The position numbers were made by a program, and so were the translations under genes. From the NCBI GenBank assembly GCA_018110985.1, contig JAGAWT010000012.1, positions 1 through 33,753 on the forward strand: a stretch of 33,753 nt of DNA. The letters are read 5' to 3'. This document shows, in pieces, positions 1 to 6,626 of the stretch (its first letter is position 1; the number at the start of each line of letters is the position of its first letter). The stretch comes from Oscillospiraceae bacterium (GTDB lineage Bacteria; Bacillota; Clostridia; Oscillospirales; Ruminococcaceae). Under the pieces are notes generated by a model. The model saw only the letters and a program-made list of their open reading frames with translations. It made no database searches and was not told the origin of the DNA.

Positions 1-138
1 TACTACAAATTACCAAATCCTAAAATCTGTTTCAGTCTGTTTAGTTGATGTGAATTTTATTATGAAGAGCCGGATGCGGGAAAACCGCACGTCCGGTTCT
101 GTGAGGGGCTTACATTGCAAGGTGTAGGTCTACTCGAC
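1..138 (+). mobile_element. Group II intron, 3' end (domains V and VI)
   Basis: Bases 67-99 fold as a group II intron domain V: the GAGCCGG...CCGGTTC outer stem, the catalytic AGC triad in GAGC, an inner GCGG/CCGC stem with an A-rich loop, and the conserved ACG bulge region (CACGTC). It is followed by a domain VI-like hairpin at about 102-136 with an unpaired A near its base, and the typical 3' terminus CTACTCGAC ending at 138. Bases 1-66 would be the end of domain IV. The intron-encoded reverse transcriptase/maturase should lie upstream, outside the window, so intact or degenerate status cannot be judged. The intron is on the plus strand and ends only 15 bp from the stop codon of the opposing minus-strand gene. 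Confidence 0.85.
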
Positions 139-153
139 TGTATGGCGCTTTCT

Positions 154-708
154 TCAGGACGATAAGTCGGCAAGCTGAGCCAGAAGACATTTTGCCTCTT
201 CAACTACCTCTTTGCTCGCACTGTGCCTGACCAGACTGTTCAGCATTTCTTCCAGTTCACCGAGATATATTGAGCCCTGCTTGTTTTCATCACCTTCCGG
301 ATCCGGTGTAAAACTGCCTGAGCGCCATGGAGCCATGCCGCTGACAGCTCTGTCTGACAGTAACTGAAAATTATCACTTATGCATATCAGCATCCTGAGC
401 TTCTGATCATCATCATCTGATTCAAAGACCTCTTCTATCATATCGGTTCCCCAGTGCAGACACATTTTTTCAAGAAGCCCGTATTTTTCCGAGTAGTGTC
501 CGAAAGCTCCTTTCACATCTTCCAGACTTGTAATATCAGATATATCATCCTTGTAAAACAGGATCGGCAGAAGGTATAAAGCCTCCTGTCTGCGACCATA
601 TTCATGGCAATTGTATTCCTCGCTGCAATAGGAGACAACTCCCTCATATACTTCGCCGGCAGCAGTAGTTATTCTTACACATTTTTCATCAAAATCTTTA
701 AGTCTCAT
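154..708 (-). CDS. Small LSM-like domain protein, function unknown
   Basis: A 184-residue soluble protein when started at the ATG (MRLKDF). An in-frame TTG at 717 would add three residues; neither start has a strong ribosome site. The first 60 residues (LKDFDEKCVRITTAAGEVYE, then GVVSYCSEEY) read like the Sm-like beta-barrel domain found at the N-terminus of many small uncharacterised clostridial proteins: residues V-R-I-T, G-E-V-Y-E-G and a short strand ending near LLPILF. The rest is acidic and mostly helical, with no motif I recognise. No signal peptide or membrane segment. It lies 111 bp downstream of the exonuclease gene on the same strand. The Sm-like fold is inferred from pattern only, and RNA binding should not be assumed. 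Confidence 0.6.
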   Translation of the reverse strand: MRLKDFDEKCVRITTAAGEVYEGVVSYCSEEYNCHEYGRRQEALYLLPILFYKDDISDITSLEDVKGAFGHYSEKYGLLEKMCLHWGTDMIEEVFESDDDDQKLRMLICISDNFQLLSDRAVSGMAPWRSGSFTPDPEGDENKQGSIYLGELEEMLNSLVRHSASKEVVEEAKCLLAQLADLSS

Positions 709-819
709 ATTATCCAAACTTCGATCTATATTAACAACACAAATGACCTAAACTCCTTTGAGCGTTTTGAAAGGCTCAGGGGAAAGGCTCATATGCGGGC
801 ACCGCCGTCCCGTATGCCG

Positions 820-1356
820 CTACTGATCAAGGCGGAATGTTCTTATGTGCTCATTCTCTGCTGCCCCTGCTTTGAAATAGTTGAGAAGTATCTCTGCACA
901 GGCATGGCTGTCGCTGTCAGCCTTGTGGTGATCGAGGCTGATGCCGTAGTGACTGCACATCACATCCAGCTTGTGGGACATTCCTGGCAGCAGTTTTCTT
1001 CCCATCTGCACGGTGCAGCAGTATTTTACGGAGCTTTTCCAGCTTATGCCGTACCCCTGAAGGCACTTTTTCAGCACACCCAGATCAAAGACAGCGTTGT
1101 GGGCTGCCAGTATACCCGAAGACATTATCCCTTCGATCCTGTCCCACAGCTCGGGGAAGGTGGGACTGCCTTTTACCGTCTCCGGACTGATGCCTGTCAG
1201 CATCGTGTTGAATTGATCGAAATGTGTTTCCGGATCCACATAGGTAAAAAACTCCTCCGTGATACTGCCGTCCTCCACGACGCTTATACCTATGGCACTC
1301 ATCCTGTCGTTGTACCTGTTGGGCGTTTCCACATCAAAAACTATGTATCTGTACAT
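820..1356 (-). CDS. DEDDh-family 3'-5' exonuclease (DnaQ/epsilon-like)
   Basis: A 178-residue stand-alone exonuclease domain. All three Exo motifs are visible: ExoI FDVETP (D8, E10), ExoII HNAVFDLGVL (D91), and ExoIII HHKADSDSHA with H144 four residues before D149, which places it in the DEDDh subgroup. These four acidic residues bind the two metal ions for hydrolysis of single-stranded DNA or RNA ends. There is no polymerase or other added domain, so it is an accessory exonuclease rather than the DNA polymerase III proofreading subunit, although that cannot be excluded from sequence alone. The start at 1356 is preceded by an AAAGGGAA ribosome site. It lies downstream of the YhfC-type protease gene on the same strand. 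Confidence 0.88.
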   Translation of the reverse strand: MYRYIVFDVETPNRYNDRMSAIGISVVEDGSITEEFFTYVDPETHFDQFNTMLTGISPETVKGSPTFPELWDRIEGIMSSGILAAHNAVFDLGVLKKCLQGYGISWKSSVKYCCTVQMGRKLLPGMSHKLDVMCSHYGISLDHHKADSDSHACAEILLNYFKAGAAENEHIRTFRLDQ

Positions 1357-1404
1357 TTAGTATTCCCTTTCATCTGAGATATATTCATTTGAACAAAAGG
1401 CTTT

Positions 1405-2061
1405 TTATATGATATACTTCCGTATCATGACTGTCATTATGGCCGCCGATACAGGCGACAGAACAAATATTAGCATGGGAGAATATATCATCAGTACCCC
1501 CTGGATAGTATCTATGAGGATATGGGTCATCACTGCGATGATAAGATACTTTTTCCCATCCCTGTAAAACACCGCCGCAAAAACGAGCACCGACCATGAG
1601 ACATGGAGCAGGAGAGAAGACAGCGTATACACCGCAAAGAAAACAGAGCCGCCGCTTTGGACACTGCCTGTTTCAAACCCGATGAGCAGGTCATTCATCA
1701 TAGGCGGCACGGTGCCGAGAAAAAGCTCTGCTCCTCCGTGTCCTATACCGTAGGACACCGAATCCTGCCACCTGTCACAGTCATTTAACGGATATCTCAT
1801 CACAAAATACCTGCCGCACTCTTCAAACACGCCCGACAGCACTGCTGAAATGACGACTGCTTCAATGCCTTTTACACCGTCAAGGGCAAGGAGGCGAAAA
1901 ACGGCTCTCAAAAATGAGATGAACATATAGGCGGCAAAGCCGGCGATAACAGGCTTTACAGACACATCTGTGCGCCTTTTCCACCAAATAAAGGCGGCAG
2001 GGGGCACAGTGACCGCAAAGATCACTTCCGCAACAGCCAGAACAGCTTCCGTGTCCATCAC
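1405..2061 (-). CDS. YhfC-family glutamic-type intramembrane protease
   Basis: A 218-residue polytopic membrane protein with about six hydrophobic segments. Conserved motifs of the YhfC/CPBP-like family sit within the membrane segments: GVFEECGRYFVM (E80, E81, R84), SVSYGIGHGGAEL (H108, E112), LLHVSW (H153) and THILIDT (H180, D184). The family is predicted to cleave substrates inside the membrane using the Glu/His pairs; the substrate is not known here. The first codon is GTG at 2061, with an ATG immediately after at 2058; the ribosome site (AGCAGG) is weak. A 103-bp palindromic element ends up 24 bp upstream, between this gene and the next gene upstream on the same strand, so both may share a transcript that contains the hairpin. 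Confidence 0.85.
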   Translation of the reverse strand: MMDTEAVLAVAEVIFAVTVPPAAFIWWKRRTDVSVKPVIAGFAAYMFISFLRAVFRLLALDGVKGIEAVVISAVLSGVFEECGRYFVMRYPLNDCDRWQDSVSYGIGHGGAELFLGTVPPMMNDLLIGFETGSVQSGGSVFFAVYTLSSLLLHVSWSVLVFAAVFYRDGKKYLIIAVMTHILIDTIQGVLMIYSPMLIFVLSPVSAAIMTVMIRKYII

Positions 2062-2084
2062 CTGCTTTCAGCAAATATGTTTTA

Positions 2085-2187
2085 TACTGATTTCTGACCG
2101 ATGTATAGACAAGAAACAAGCCGCAAATGCTTGAATATAAGGAATCTGAGGCTTGGAGATCGTCTATACATCGAGAAAAAACCAGTA
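2085..2187 (+). repeat. 103-bp palindromic MITE-like element, copy A
   Basis: Begins TACTGATTTCTGACCGATGT and ends with CAGTA. The 26-bp terminal arms are imperfect inverted repeats (GATGTATAGAC against GTCTATACATC is exact). An inner stem CAAGCC/GGCTTG lies inside them, so the whole element can fold into one long hairpin. It is flanked by a direct repeat TTA (2082-2084 and 2188-2190). It lies between two co-directional minus-strand genes, 24 bp before the start of the YhfC-like gene and 31 bp past the stop of the small membrane protein gene. There is no transposase inside, so it must be non-autonomous if it moves. Confidence 0.9.
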
Positions 2188-2218
2188 TTATCCGTGCGGC
2201 TTTTATGTCACAAAAGGC

Positions 2219-2572
2219 TCATTCTTCAAAAACACCGAGCTTATAGAGAAAAAAGAAAGCGCCGCCGACAGTCATAGGGTATACAGGACCGAGATCCTTG
2301 CAGAACGAGGTCTTGTCATCCATTGCATCCGACAGCTTCAGAACATCTGCAAAGCAACTCCCGAAGGACATTGTTCCGTCCGATATGCGGTAAATGGCTA
2401 TGCTGATGCCCTTTCCGGGAAGATAATATCCGCCGAAGGCACCGAGGCAGAGCGCAGAGCCGCCCACAAAGGCGATCTTTCCGAAAAGCCCTGTAAGGCA
2501 CCATATGCCTGTACCGAGAGCAGCACCTGCTGGAGCTCCGAGAGCACCTGTTATCTTATTACATTCTATCAC
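2219..2572 (-). CDS. Small glycine-rich membrane protein, unknown function
   Basis: A predicted 117-residue protein with two hydrophobic, glycine/alanine-rich stretches in the first half (residues about 8-50, GALGAPAGAALGTG then GLFGKIAFVGGSALCLGAFG) and a third near the C-terminus (PMTVGGAFFFLYKLG). The middle is polar. I do not recognise a family. The start is GTG at 2572 with no convincing ribosome site, so the true N-terminus is uncertain. The gene is bracketed on both sides by copies of the 103-bp element in the same orientation (copies A and B), and no clear promoter is seen between copy B and the start. It could be an expressed gene or decaying sequence; the open frame and membrane pattern favour a real gene. 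Confidence 0.5.
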   Translation of the reverse strand: MIECNKITGALGAPAGAALGTGIWCLTGLFGKIAFVGGSALCLGAFGGYYLPGKGISIAIYRISDGTMSFGSCFADVLKLSDAMDDKTSFCKDLGPVYPMTVGGAFFFLYKLGVFEE

Positions 2573-2610
2573 AATATAGCGGCGATTTCAAGGTTTATCC
2601 GCAACTTTTA

Positions 2611-2713
2611 TACTGATTTCTGACCTATGTATAGACAAGAAACAAGCCTAAAATGCTTGGATATAAGGGATCTGAGGCTTGGAGATCGTCTATACATCGA
2701 GGAAGGATCAGTA
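2611..2713 (+). repeat. 103-bp palindromic MITE-like element, copy B
   Basis: Same length and orientation as copy A. It is flanked by TTA direct repeats (2608-2610 and 2714-2716). The inner stem is CAAGCCT/AGGCTTG; the T-A pair at the seventh position differs from copy A (G opposite A) and copy E (G-C), a compensatory pattern. It lies in the divergent gap between the small membrane protein (minus) and the GNAT-like gene (plus), 28 bp before the -35 box of the latter. Confidence 0.9.
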
Positions 2714-2741
2714 TTATTTCACCGTCGCCATATGCTGATTC

Positions 2742-2770
2742 TTGACAATCTCCTTTTAATGTGATAATAT
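2742..2770 (+). promoter_or_regulatory. Sigma-A-type promoter for the GNAT/PP2C operon
   Basis: TTGACA at 2742-2747, a 17-bp spacer, and TAATAT at 2765-2770, about 75 bp before the GNAT-like start codon at 2848. Near-consensus housekeeping promoter. The next gene starts 6 bp after the first ends, so both are probably transcribed from here. Confidence 0.75.
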
Positions 2771-2847
2771 GTAGAAAATGATCTATCATGGGGCAGTGTG
2801 CGCAAGAGTCGGAGCCGTTGCCGCATGAGACAGAGTTAAAGGTGTAA

Positions 2848-3579
2848 ATGTGTATGACAGGCTGTAAAAATATAGAGTACAAAGGGAAATGTATCGTAGA
2901 CGGGCATAGCTACAGTTTTTCAAGGGCGGTGCCCGAGGATGTCGGCGGCATTTCCCTTATATATGAACAGACCAGGATAGACAAAAGCAATTACAGGGAT
3001 AAGCTCTCCGATACGAGCCCCCACCGTTTTGAAGAAAAGGGCGGGATGTTTGTTGTCCTGACCGAGAAGGAGATCGGCGAGGAGATAGAAAAAGACAACA
3101 ATTTCTGGATAGTATTCAGGGATGAGGACGGGACTCCGGCAGGCTCTTTCTGGTTCTCCGAAAGGAATGACAGTTATAGGGGCCTGAGCTATGAGCATAT
3201 GGAGAAATGTATCTATCCCCGTGAGGTGGCGGTATCAAAAAGCCACGGCGGCAGGAGCATAGCGCAGCTCATGTACTATACCTGTTCGGTGGCGTTTCTC
3301 AGAGCAGGCTACGAAAGAGGATGCGCCGACCTTTACCGTGTTATTGGCTACAGGACGGATGAGGGCAGCTTCACCACCGACCAGATCAACATACCGAGCA
3401 GAATGTCCGTTCTGGCAATAGGTGCGGAGTTTGCGGAGCCCCTTCCTGTAAGGGATATAGAACTGGATGGTCTTACAGTTACCATTGAACCGCAGATGTA
3501 CCTCTTTGACTACAAAAGGATCTCCGAAAAATGCGGTAAAGAGCTTTCGGAAAAAGACATCCGGATAATTTGGGAGTGA
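2848..3579 (+). CDS. GNAT-like acetyltransferase-fold protein
   Basis: A 243-residue soluble protein. The segment EVAVSKSHGGRSIAQLMYY (residues 126-144) resembles GNAT motif A, where a beta strand ends at a turn that holds the acetyl-CoA pyrophosphate. It is preceded by a strand, NFWIVFRDEDGTPAGSFWF (about 86-104), matching the usual GNAT central sheet. The N-terminal SFSRAVPEDV is also typical of this fold. No particular substrate is indicated. Start chosen at ATG 2848, with AAAGGTG a few bases upstream. It is followed after 6 bp by the PP2C phosphatase gene, so the two are almost certainly co-transcribed; the pairing suggests the protein works with, or is regulated by, that signalling protein. 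The glycine pattern is not the perfect Q/RxxGxG/A, so catalysis is not certain. Confidence 0.65.
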   Translation: MCMTGCKNIEYKGKCIVDGHSYSFSRAVPEDVGGISLIYEQTRIDKSNYRDKLSDTSPHRFEEKGGMFVVLTEKEIGEEIEKDNNFWIVFRDEDGTPAGSFWFSERNDSYRGLSYEHMEKCIYPREVAVSKSHGGRSIAQLMYYTCSVAFLRAGYERGCADLYRVIGYRTDEGSFTTDQINIPSRMSVLAIGAEFAEPLPVRDIELDGLTVTIEPQMYLFDYKRISEKCGKELSEKDIRIIWE

Positions 3580-3585
3580 TACAAC

Positions 3586-5778
3586 ATGAAAAGTATCGGC
3601 AGCAAGATACTTGTACTGACACTGCTTCTGGTGCTTTCGGCACTGCTTGTCTGTTCTGTGATATCCTATGTGACCCTTGACGGAATGGAATCCCTTACGG
3701 AGCGCAATTTTGAAAAGACAGAGGAACTGACCGTCAGCGAAAGCTCGGATATGCTCATAGGACTTACCACATCACAGGCGGAGGCTATCGCAAAAAGCTG
3801 CTCACAGACTGTGGATTCAAAGGTAGACAATATGCTGGATCTTCTCAAGGTAGTATCGGAGTGTATTTCCGATATCTACAGCGATCCGGATGATTACGAG
3901 CCTCACCCTTATCTTCATCCGCTGGAGTCAAAGGCGGAGGAATACTGTATGCAGCTTGTAATGGCGGAGAATGTCCCCCTTGAAGGAGATGTGGAGGAAG
4001 AAGCATATCTGCTGGGAAACATGGAGTACATATTCCGTTCCGTTATAGAGAACCAGAGCAACATACTGAGCATTTATTATACAAGTGAGACAGGCATAAA
4101 CATGGGTTACGACAATACCCCCCAGACCAAGCCCATGTATTATGACGGAAGGAACGCAAGCTGGTATACGTACGCAATGGAGGGAAAAGCAGCAGTCACC
4201 GAAGAAGATGATGATGACGACCATGACGATGAGGACGGTTCCGCTCCCAAAAGCCTTTCCAATGACAGGATATATATATCGGAAGCCTATGACGATTCCT
4301 TCGGAAGAGGGAAAATGGTGACGGTGGCTGTTCCCTGCCGGGACAGGAGCGGGGAACTGCGGGGCGTCTGCGGTATGGACATACTCATTACCGACCTTGA
4401 AAAGCTCATCCGTGATGTAAATACCATGGAAAGCAGCTATGTGGTGCTTACCTCAAGGGACGGGATAGTGTGCTCACAGGCAGGCAGGGCGGAGGAGGCA
4501 GAGAGGGTGCTGAATTCCCCGGTCGCCGCCGGTGAGACCGTTCTTGAAAAGATGTTTGAACAGAACGGGGGAGTTACGGATGTTTCCGTCGGCGGTGAGG
4601 ATATATATGTTGCCTACCATTCCCCGGAGTTTGCAGACTGGATGGTTGCGCTCATAATACCAAAGGATAAGATACTGGAGCCCTCCGAAAAGATGAATTC
4701 CCTCTTGAAGGAGACCATGAACGCTGCCAAAAGCGACGAAAACGCAATGGTGAACAGGGCTGTTTTCCTGTGGATTCTTAGCGTGACAGTGATAGCGCTG
4801 CTTTCTGTGCTCAGTGCCTTCAGCCTGTCAAGGAAGATCTCTTCCCCCATAATCAAGCTGAGTAAGGATGCGGAAAGAGTAGGTACGGGAGACCTTGACT
4901 ACAAGAGCGACATACATACCGAAGATGAGATAGGAAAGCTCTCCAGAAATTTCGAGAGCATGACGGTTTCCCTGAAGGAGTACATCGAAAACTACACCAG
5001 AGTGACCGCCGAAAAGGAACACATATCCGCAGAGCTCGGGGTAGCACGGCAGATACAGGCGGATATGCTTCCGACTATCTTCCCGCCCTTCCCCGAAAGG
5101 ACAGAGTTTGACATCTATGCCTCAATGACACCCGCCAAGGAGGTTGGAGGCGATTTCTACGACTTCTTCTTCATAGATGAAGATCATCTGGCTCTGGTGA
5201 TAGCAGATGTTTCCGGAAAGGGAGTTCCCGCATCCCTTTTTATGGTCATAGCCAAGACTATGATAAAGGACAAGGCGATGAACGGCATCTATTCCCCGTC
5301 GGAGATACTTGCGGATGTGAACAACAGGCTTTGTGAAGGAAACGAGGCGGATATGTTCGTTACCGTATGGCTTGCTGTCATAGATGTATCCACCGGAAAG
5401 GGTCTGGTGGCAAATGCGGGACATGAGAACCCCGCCCTCTGCAGAAGCGGAGAAAAGTTCGAGATCATCAAGTACAAACATTCTCCTGCGGTGGCTATGA
5501 TGGAAGGTATGCGCTTCAAAGAGCATGAGATAGAGCTTTTCCCCGGAGATACCCTCTTTGTTTATACGGACGGTGTCCCGGAAGCCACAAATGCCGACAG
5601 TGTCCTCTTCGGAGAGGACAGACTGTGGGAGGCATTGCAGGGTGTGAGCGATGCCGATGCAACGACTATACTTACTACGGTGAAATCCGCAGTGGATGAG
5701 TTTGTGGGGGATGCTCCCCAGTTTGACGACCTTACCATGCTGGGATTCAAGTATTTCGGCAGAAAAGATCCCGTATAA
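3586..5778 (+). CDS. Cache-HAMP-PP2C serine phosphatase (RsbU/SpoIIE type)
   Basis: A 730-residue membrane signalling protein. Residues 8-28 form TM1, about 40-370 an extracellular Cache-type sensor, 392-413 TM2, about 414-465 a HAMP domain, then a short coiled coil, and from about 500 a SpoIIE/RsbU PP2C phosphatase domain. PP2C metal-binding motifs are present: GGDFYD (521-526), IADVSGKG (D541), NAGHENP, YTDGVPEA and FDDLTM (D714, D715). By family, it should dephosphorylate an anti-anti-sigma factor (STAS domain) when the outer domain senses a ligand, but no such partner or anti-sigma kinase lies in the window. An unusual acidic run, EEDDDDDHDDEDG (residues about 206-218), sits in the middle of the sensor. 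The stop codon TAA is also the left target repeat of the palindromic element copy C. Confidence 0.93.
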   Translation: MKSIGSKILVLTLLLVLSALLVCSVISYVTLDGMESLTERNFEKTEELTVSESSDMLIGLTTSQAEAIAKSCSQTVDSKVDNMLDLLKVVSECISDIYSDPDDYEPHPYLHPLESKAEEYCMQLVMAENVPLEGDVEEEAYLLGNMEYIFRSVIENQSNILSIYYTSETGINMGYDNTPQTKPMYYDGRNASWYTYAMEGKAAVTEEDDDDDHDDEDGSAPKSLSNDRIYISEAYDDSFGRGKMVTVAVPCRDRSGELRGVCGMDILITDLEKLIRDVNTMESSYVVLTSRDGIVCSQAGRAEEAERVLNSPVAAGETVLEKMFEQNGGVTDVSVGGEDIYVAYHSPEFADWMVALIIPKDKILEPSEKMNSLLKETMNAAKSDENAMVNRAVFLWILSVTVIALLSVLSAFSLSRKISSPIIKLSKDAERVGTGDLDYKSDIHTEDEIGKLSRNFESMTVSLKEYIENYTRVTAEKEHISAELGVARQIQADMLPTIFPPFPERTEFDIYASMTPAKEVGGDFYDFFFIDEDHLALVIADVSGKGVPASLFMVIAKTMIKDKAMNGIYSPSEILADVNNRLCEGNEADMFVTVWLAVIDVSTGKGLVANAGHENPALCRSGEKFEIIKYKHSPAVAMMEGMRFKEHEIELFPGDTLFVYTDGVPEATNADSVLFGEDRLWEALQGVSDADATTILTTVKSAVDEFVGDAPQFDDLTMLGFKYFGRKDPV

Positions 5779-5881
5779 TACTGATTCTTCCTCGATGTAC
5801 AGATGATCTCCAAGCCTCAAATCCCTTATATTCAAGCATTTGCGGCTTGTTCCTTGTCTGTACATCGGTCAGAGATCAGTA
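5779..5881 (-). repeat. 103-bp palindromic MITE-like element, copy C
   Basis: Opposite orientation to copies A, B and D. It is flanked by TAA direct repeats at 5776-5778 and 5882-5884; the left TAA is the stop codon of the phosphatase gene, so insertion left the reading frame intact. Both arms carry matched changes relative to the other copies (GATGTACAGA and TCTGTACATC in place of GATGTATAGA and TCTATACATC), which keeps the stem paired. Located 45 bp upstream of the TetR start. Confidence 0.9.
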
Positions 5882-5926
5882 TAAGCGATATCATCACCAC
5901 GACCGCCCAAAGGAGATGCAATCAAT

Positions 5927-6544
5927 ATGAGTGAAAAACCATCGGTACACGACCGCCGTGCGCAAAGAACGAGAAAAGCCTTGAAAGAGGCTCTCCTGCA
6001 GCTCCTTACGAAAAAGGAACTGGGAAAGGTGACTGTACAGGAGATCGCAGACATAGCCGATGTGAACAGGGTGACCTTTTACAAGCACTACCTTGATGTT
6101 TACGACCTTTACGACCAGACGGAAAAGGAATTCCTTATCGACATGGGGCTTATGGTGCTGCGCCTGCAGGAGGTGCCGAAGGAGACCTTCTTCAAGGAGT
6201 TTGTGAAGATCATACTTGAAAACAAGGCGGTCTTCGGGATGGTATTCAGTCCCAACAACACCACCGCTCTGCTTGAAAAGTTCAGCCATTCCATAGAGGG
6301 ATTGATACTCAATATGCTGTCGGAGCAGTGCGAGTCTGATGTAAACGACACAGCATTGAAATACCGTGCCTGCTACCATGCCAGAGGGTGCCTTGCAGTC
6401 CTTGGAAGGTGGGTGAACGAGGGCTATACGGAAAGCGAGGATGAGATAGTAAGGATAATCTCGGACCTTTTCAAAAGCATCGACAGCTTTGAAAAGGAGG
6501 CTCCCCAAAAGCCGGCGGTCAGAAGAGGAAATAATGCCCGATAG
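5927..6544 (+). CDS. TetR/AcrR-family transcriptional regulator
   Basis: A 205-residue regulator. Residues about 12-60 form the TetR helix-turn-helix (RTRKALKEALLQLL, then VTVQEIADIADVNRVTFYKH), with the characteristic T-F-Y-K-H-Y at the end of the recognition helix. The remaining helical region (about 70-190) is the ligand-binding and dimer domain; its ligand cannot be read from sequence. The start is supported by AAAGGAGAT nine bases upstream. No transporter or enzyme gene follows on the same strand; the next genes converge from the minus strand behind a shared terminator. Its target is therefore not obvious; the PP2C gene upstream or the gene itself are candidates. The basic C-terminal tail (RRGNNAR) is unremarkable. 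Confidence 0.9.
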   Translation: MSEKPSVHDRRAQRTRKALKEALLQLLTKKELGKVTVQEIADIADVNRVTFYKHYLDVYDLYDQTEKEFLIDMGLMVLRLQEVPKETFFKEFVKIILENKAVFGMVFSPNNTTALLEKFSHSIEGLILNMLSEQCESDVNDTALKYRACYHARGCLAVLGRWVNEGYTESEDEIVRIISDLFKSIDSFEKEAPQKPAVRRGNNAR

Positions 6545-6590
6545 CTGTCAGGCTTTGCAGTGCCTGCACCCGACCGCATATATAAAAACA

Positions 6591-6613
6591 AAGCCGCCAT
6601 TTTGGCGGCTTTT
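6591..6613 (+). terminator. Intrinsic terminator after tetR-like gene
   Basis: AAGCCGCC-ATTTT-GGCGGCTTTT: a six-pair GC stem (GCCGCC/GGCGGC), extended by A-T pairs, followed by T4. The A residues before the stem also give a T-run on the minus strand, so it may serve the converging spermidine-synthase-like operon as well. Confidence 0.8.
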
Positions 6614-6626
6614 GCTCTGTGGGATG

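Noticed and set aside
604-1377. A 257-codon plus-strand frame opposite the LSM-like and exonuclease genes
   Set aside because: The minus-strand exonuclease has all catalytic motifs, and the plus-strand translation shows no family pattern or ribosome site.
2101-2187. A short open frame (starting MYRQETSRK) kept open through all five full-length palindromic elements
   Set aside because: It lacks a ribosome site in every copy, and the arms vary to preserve base pairing rather than codons. Probably a by-product of a short, stop-poor palindrome.
2611-2713. Possible outward promoter in the element end (TTGTCT with TATAAA/TATAAG created at the insertion)
   Set aside because: The spacing of the two boxes is about 20 bp, too long for a sigma-A promoter, and the second box depends on the flanking bases.
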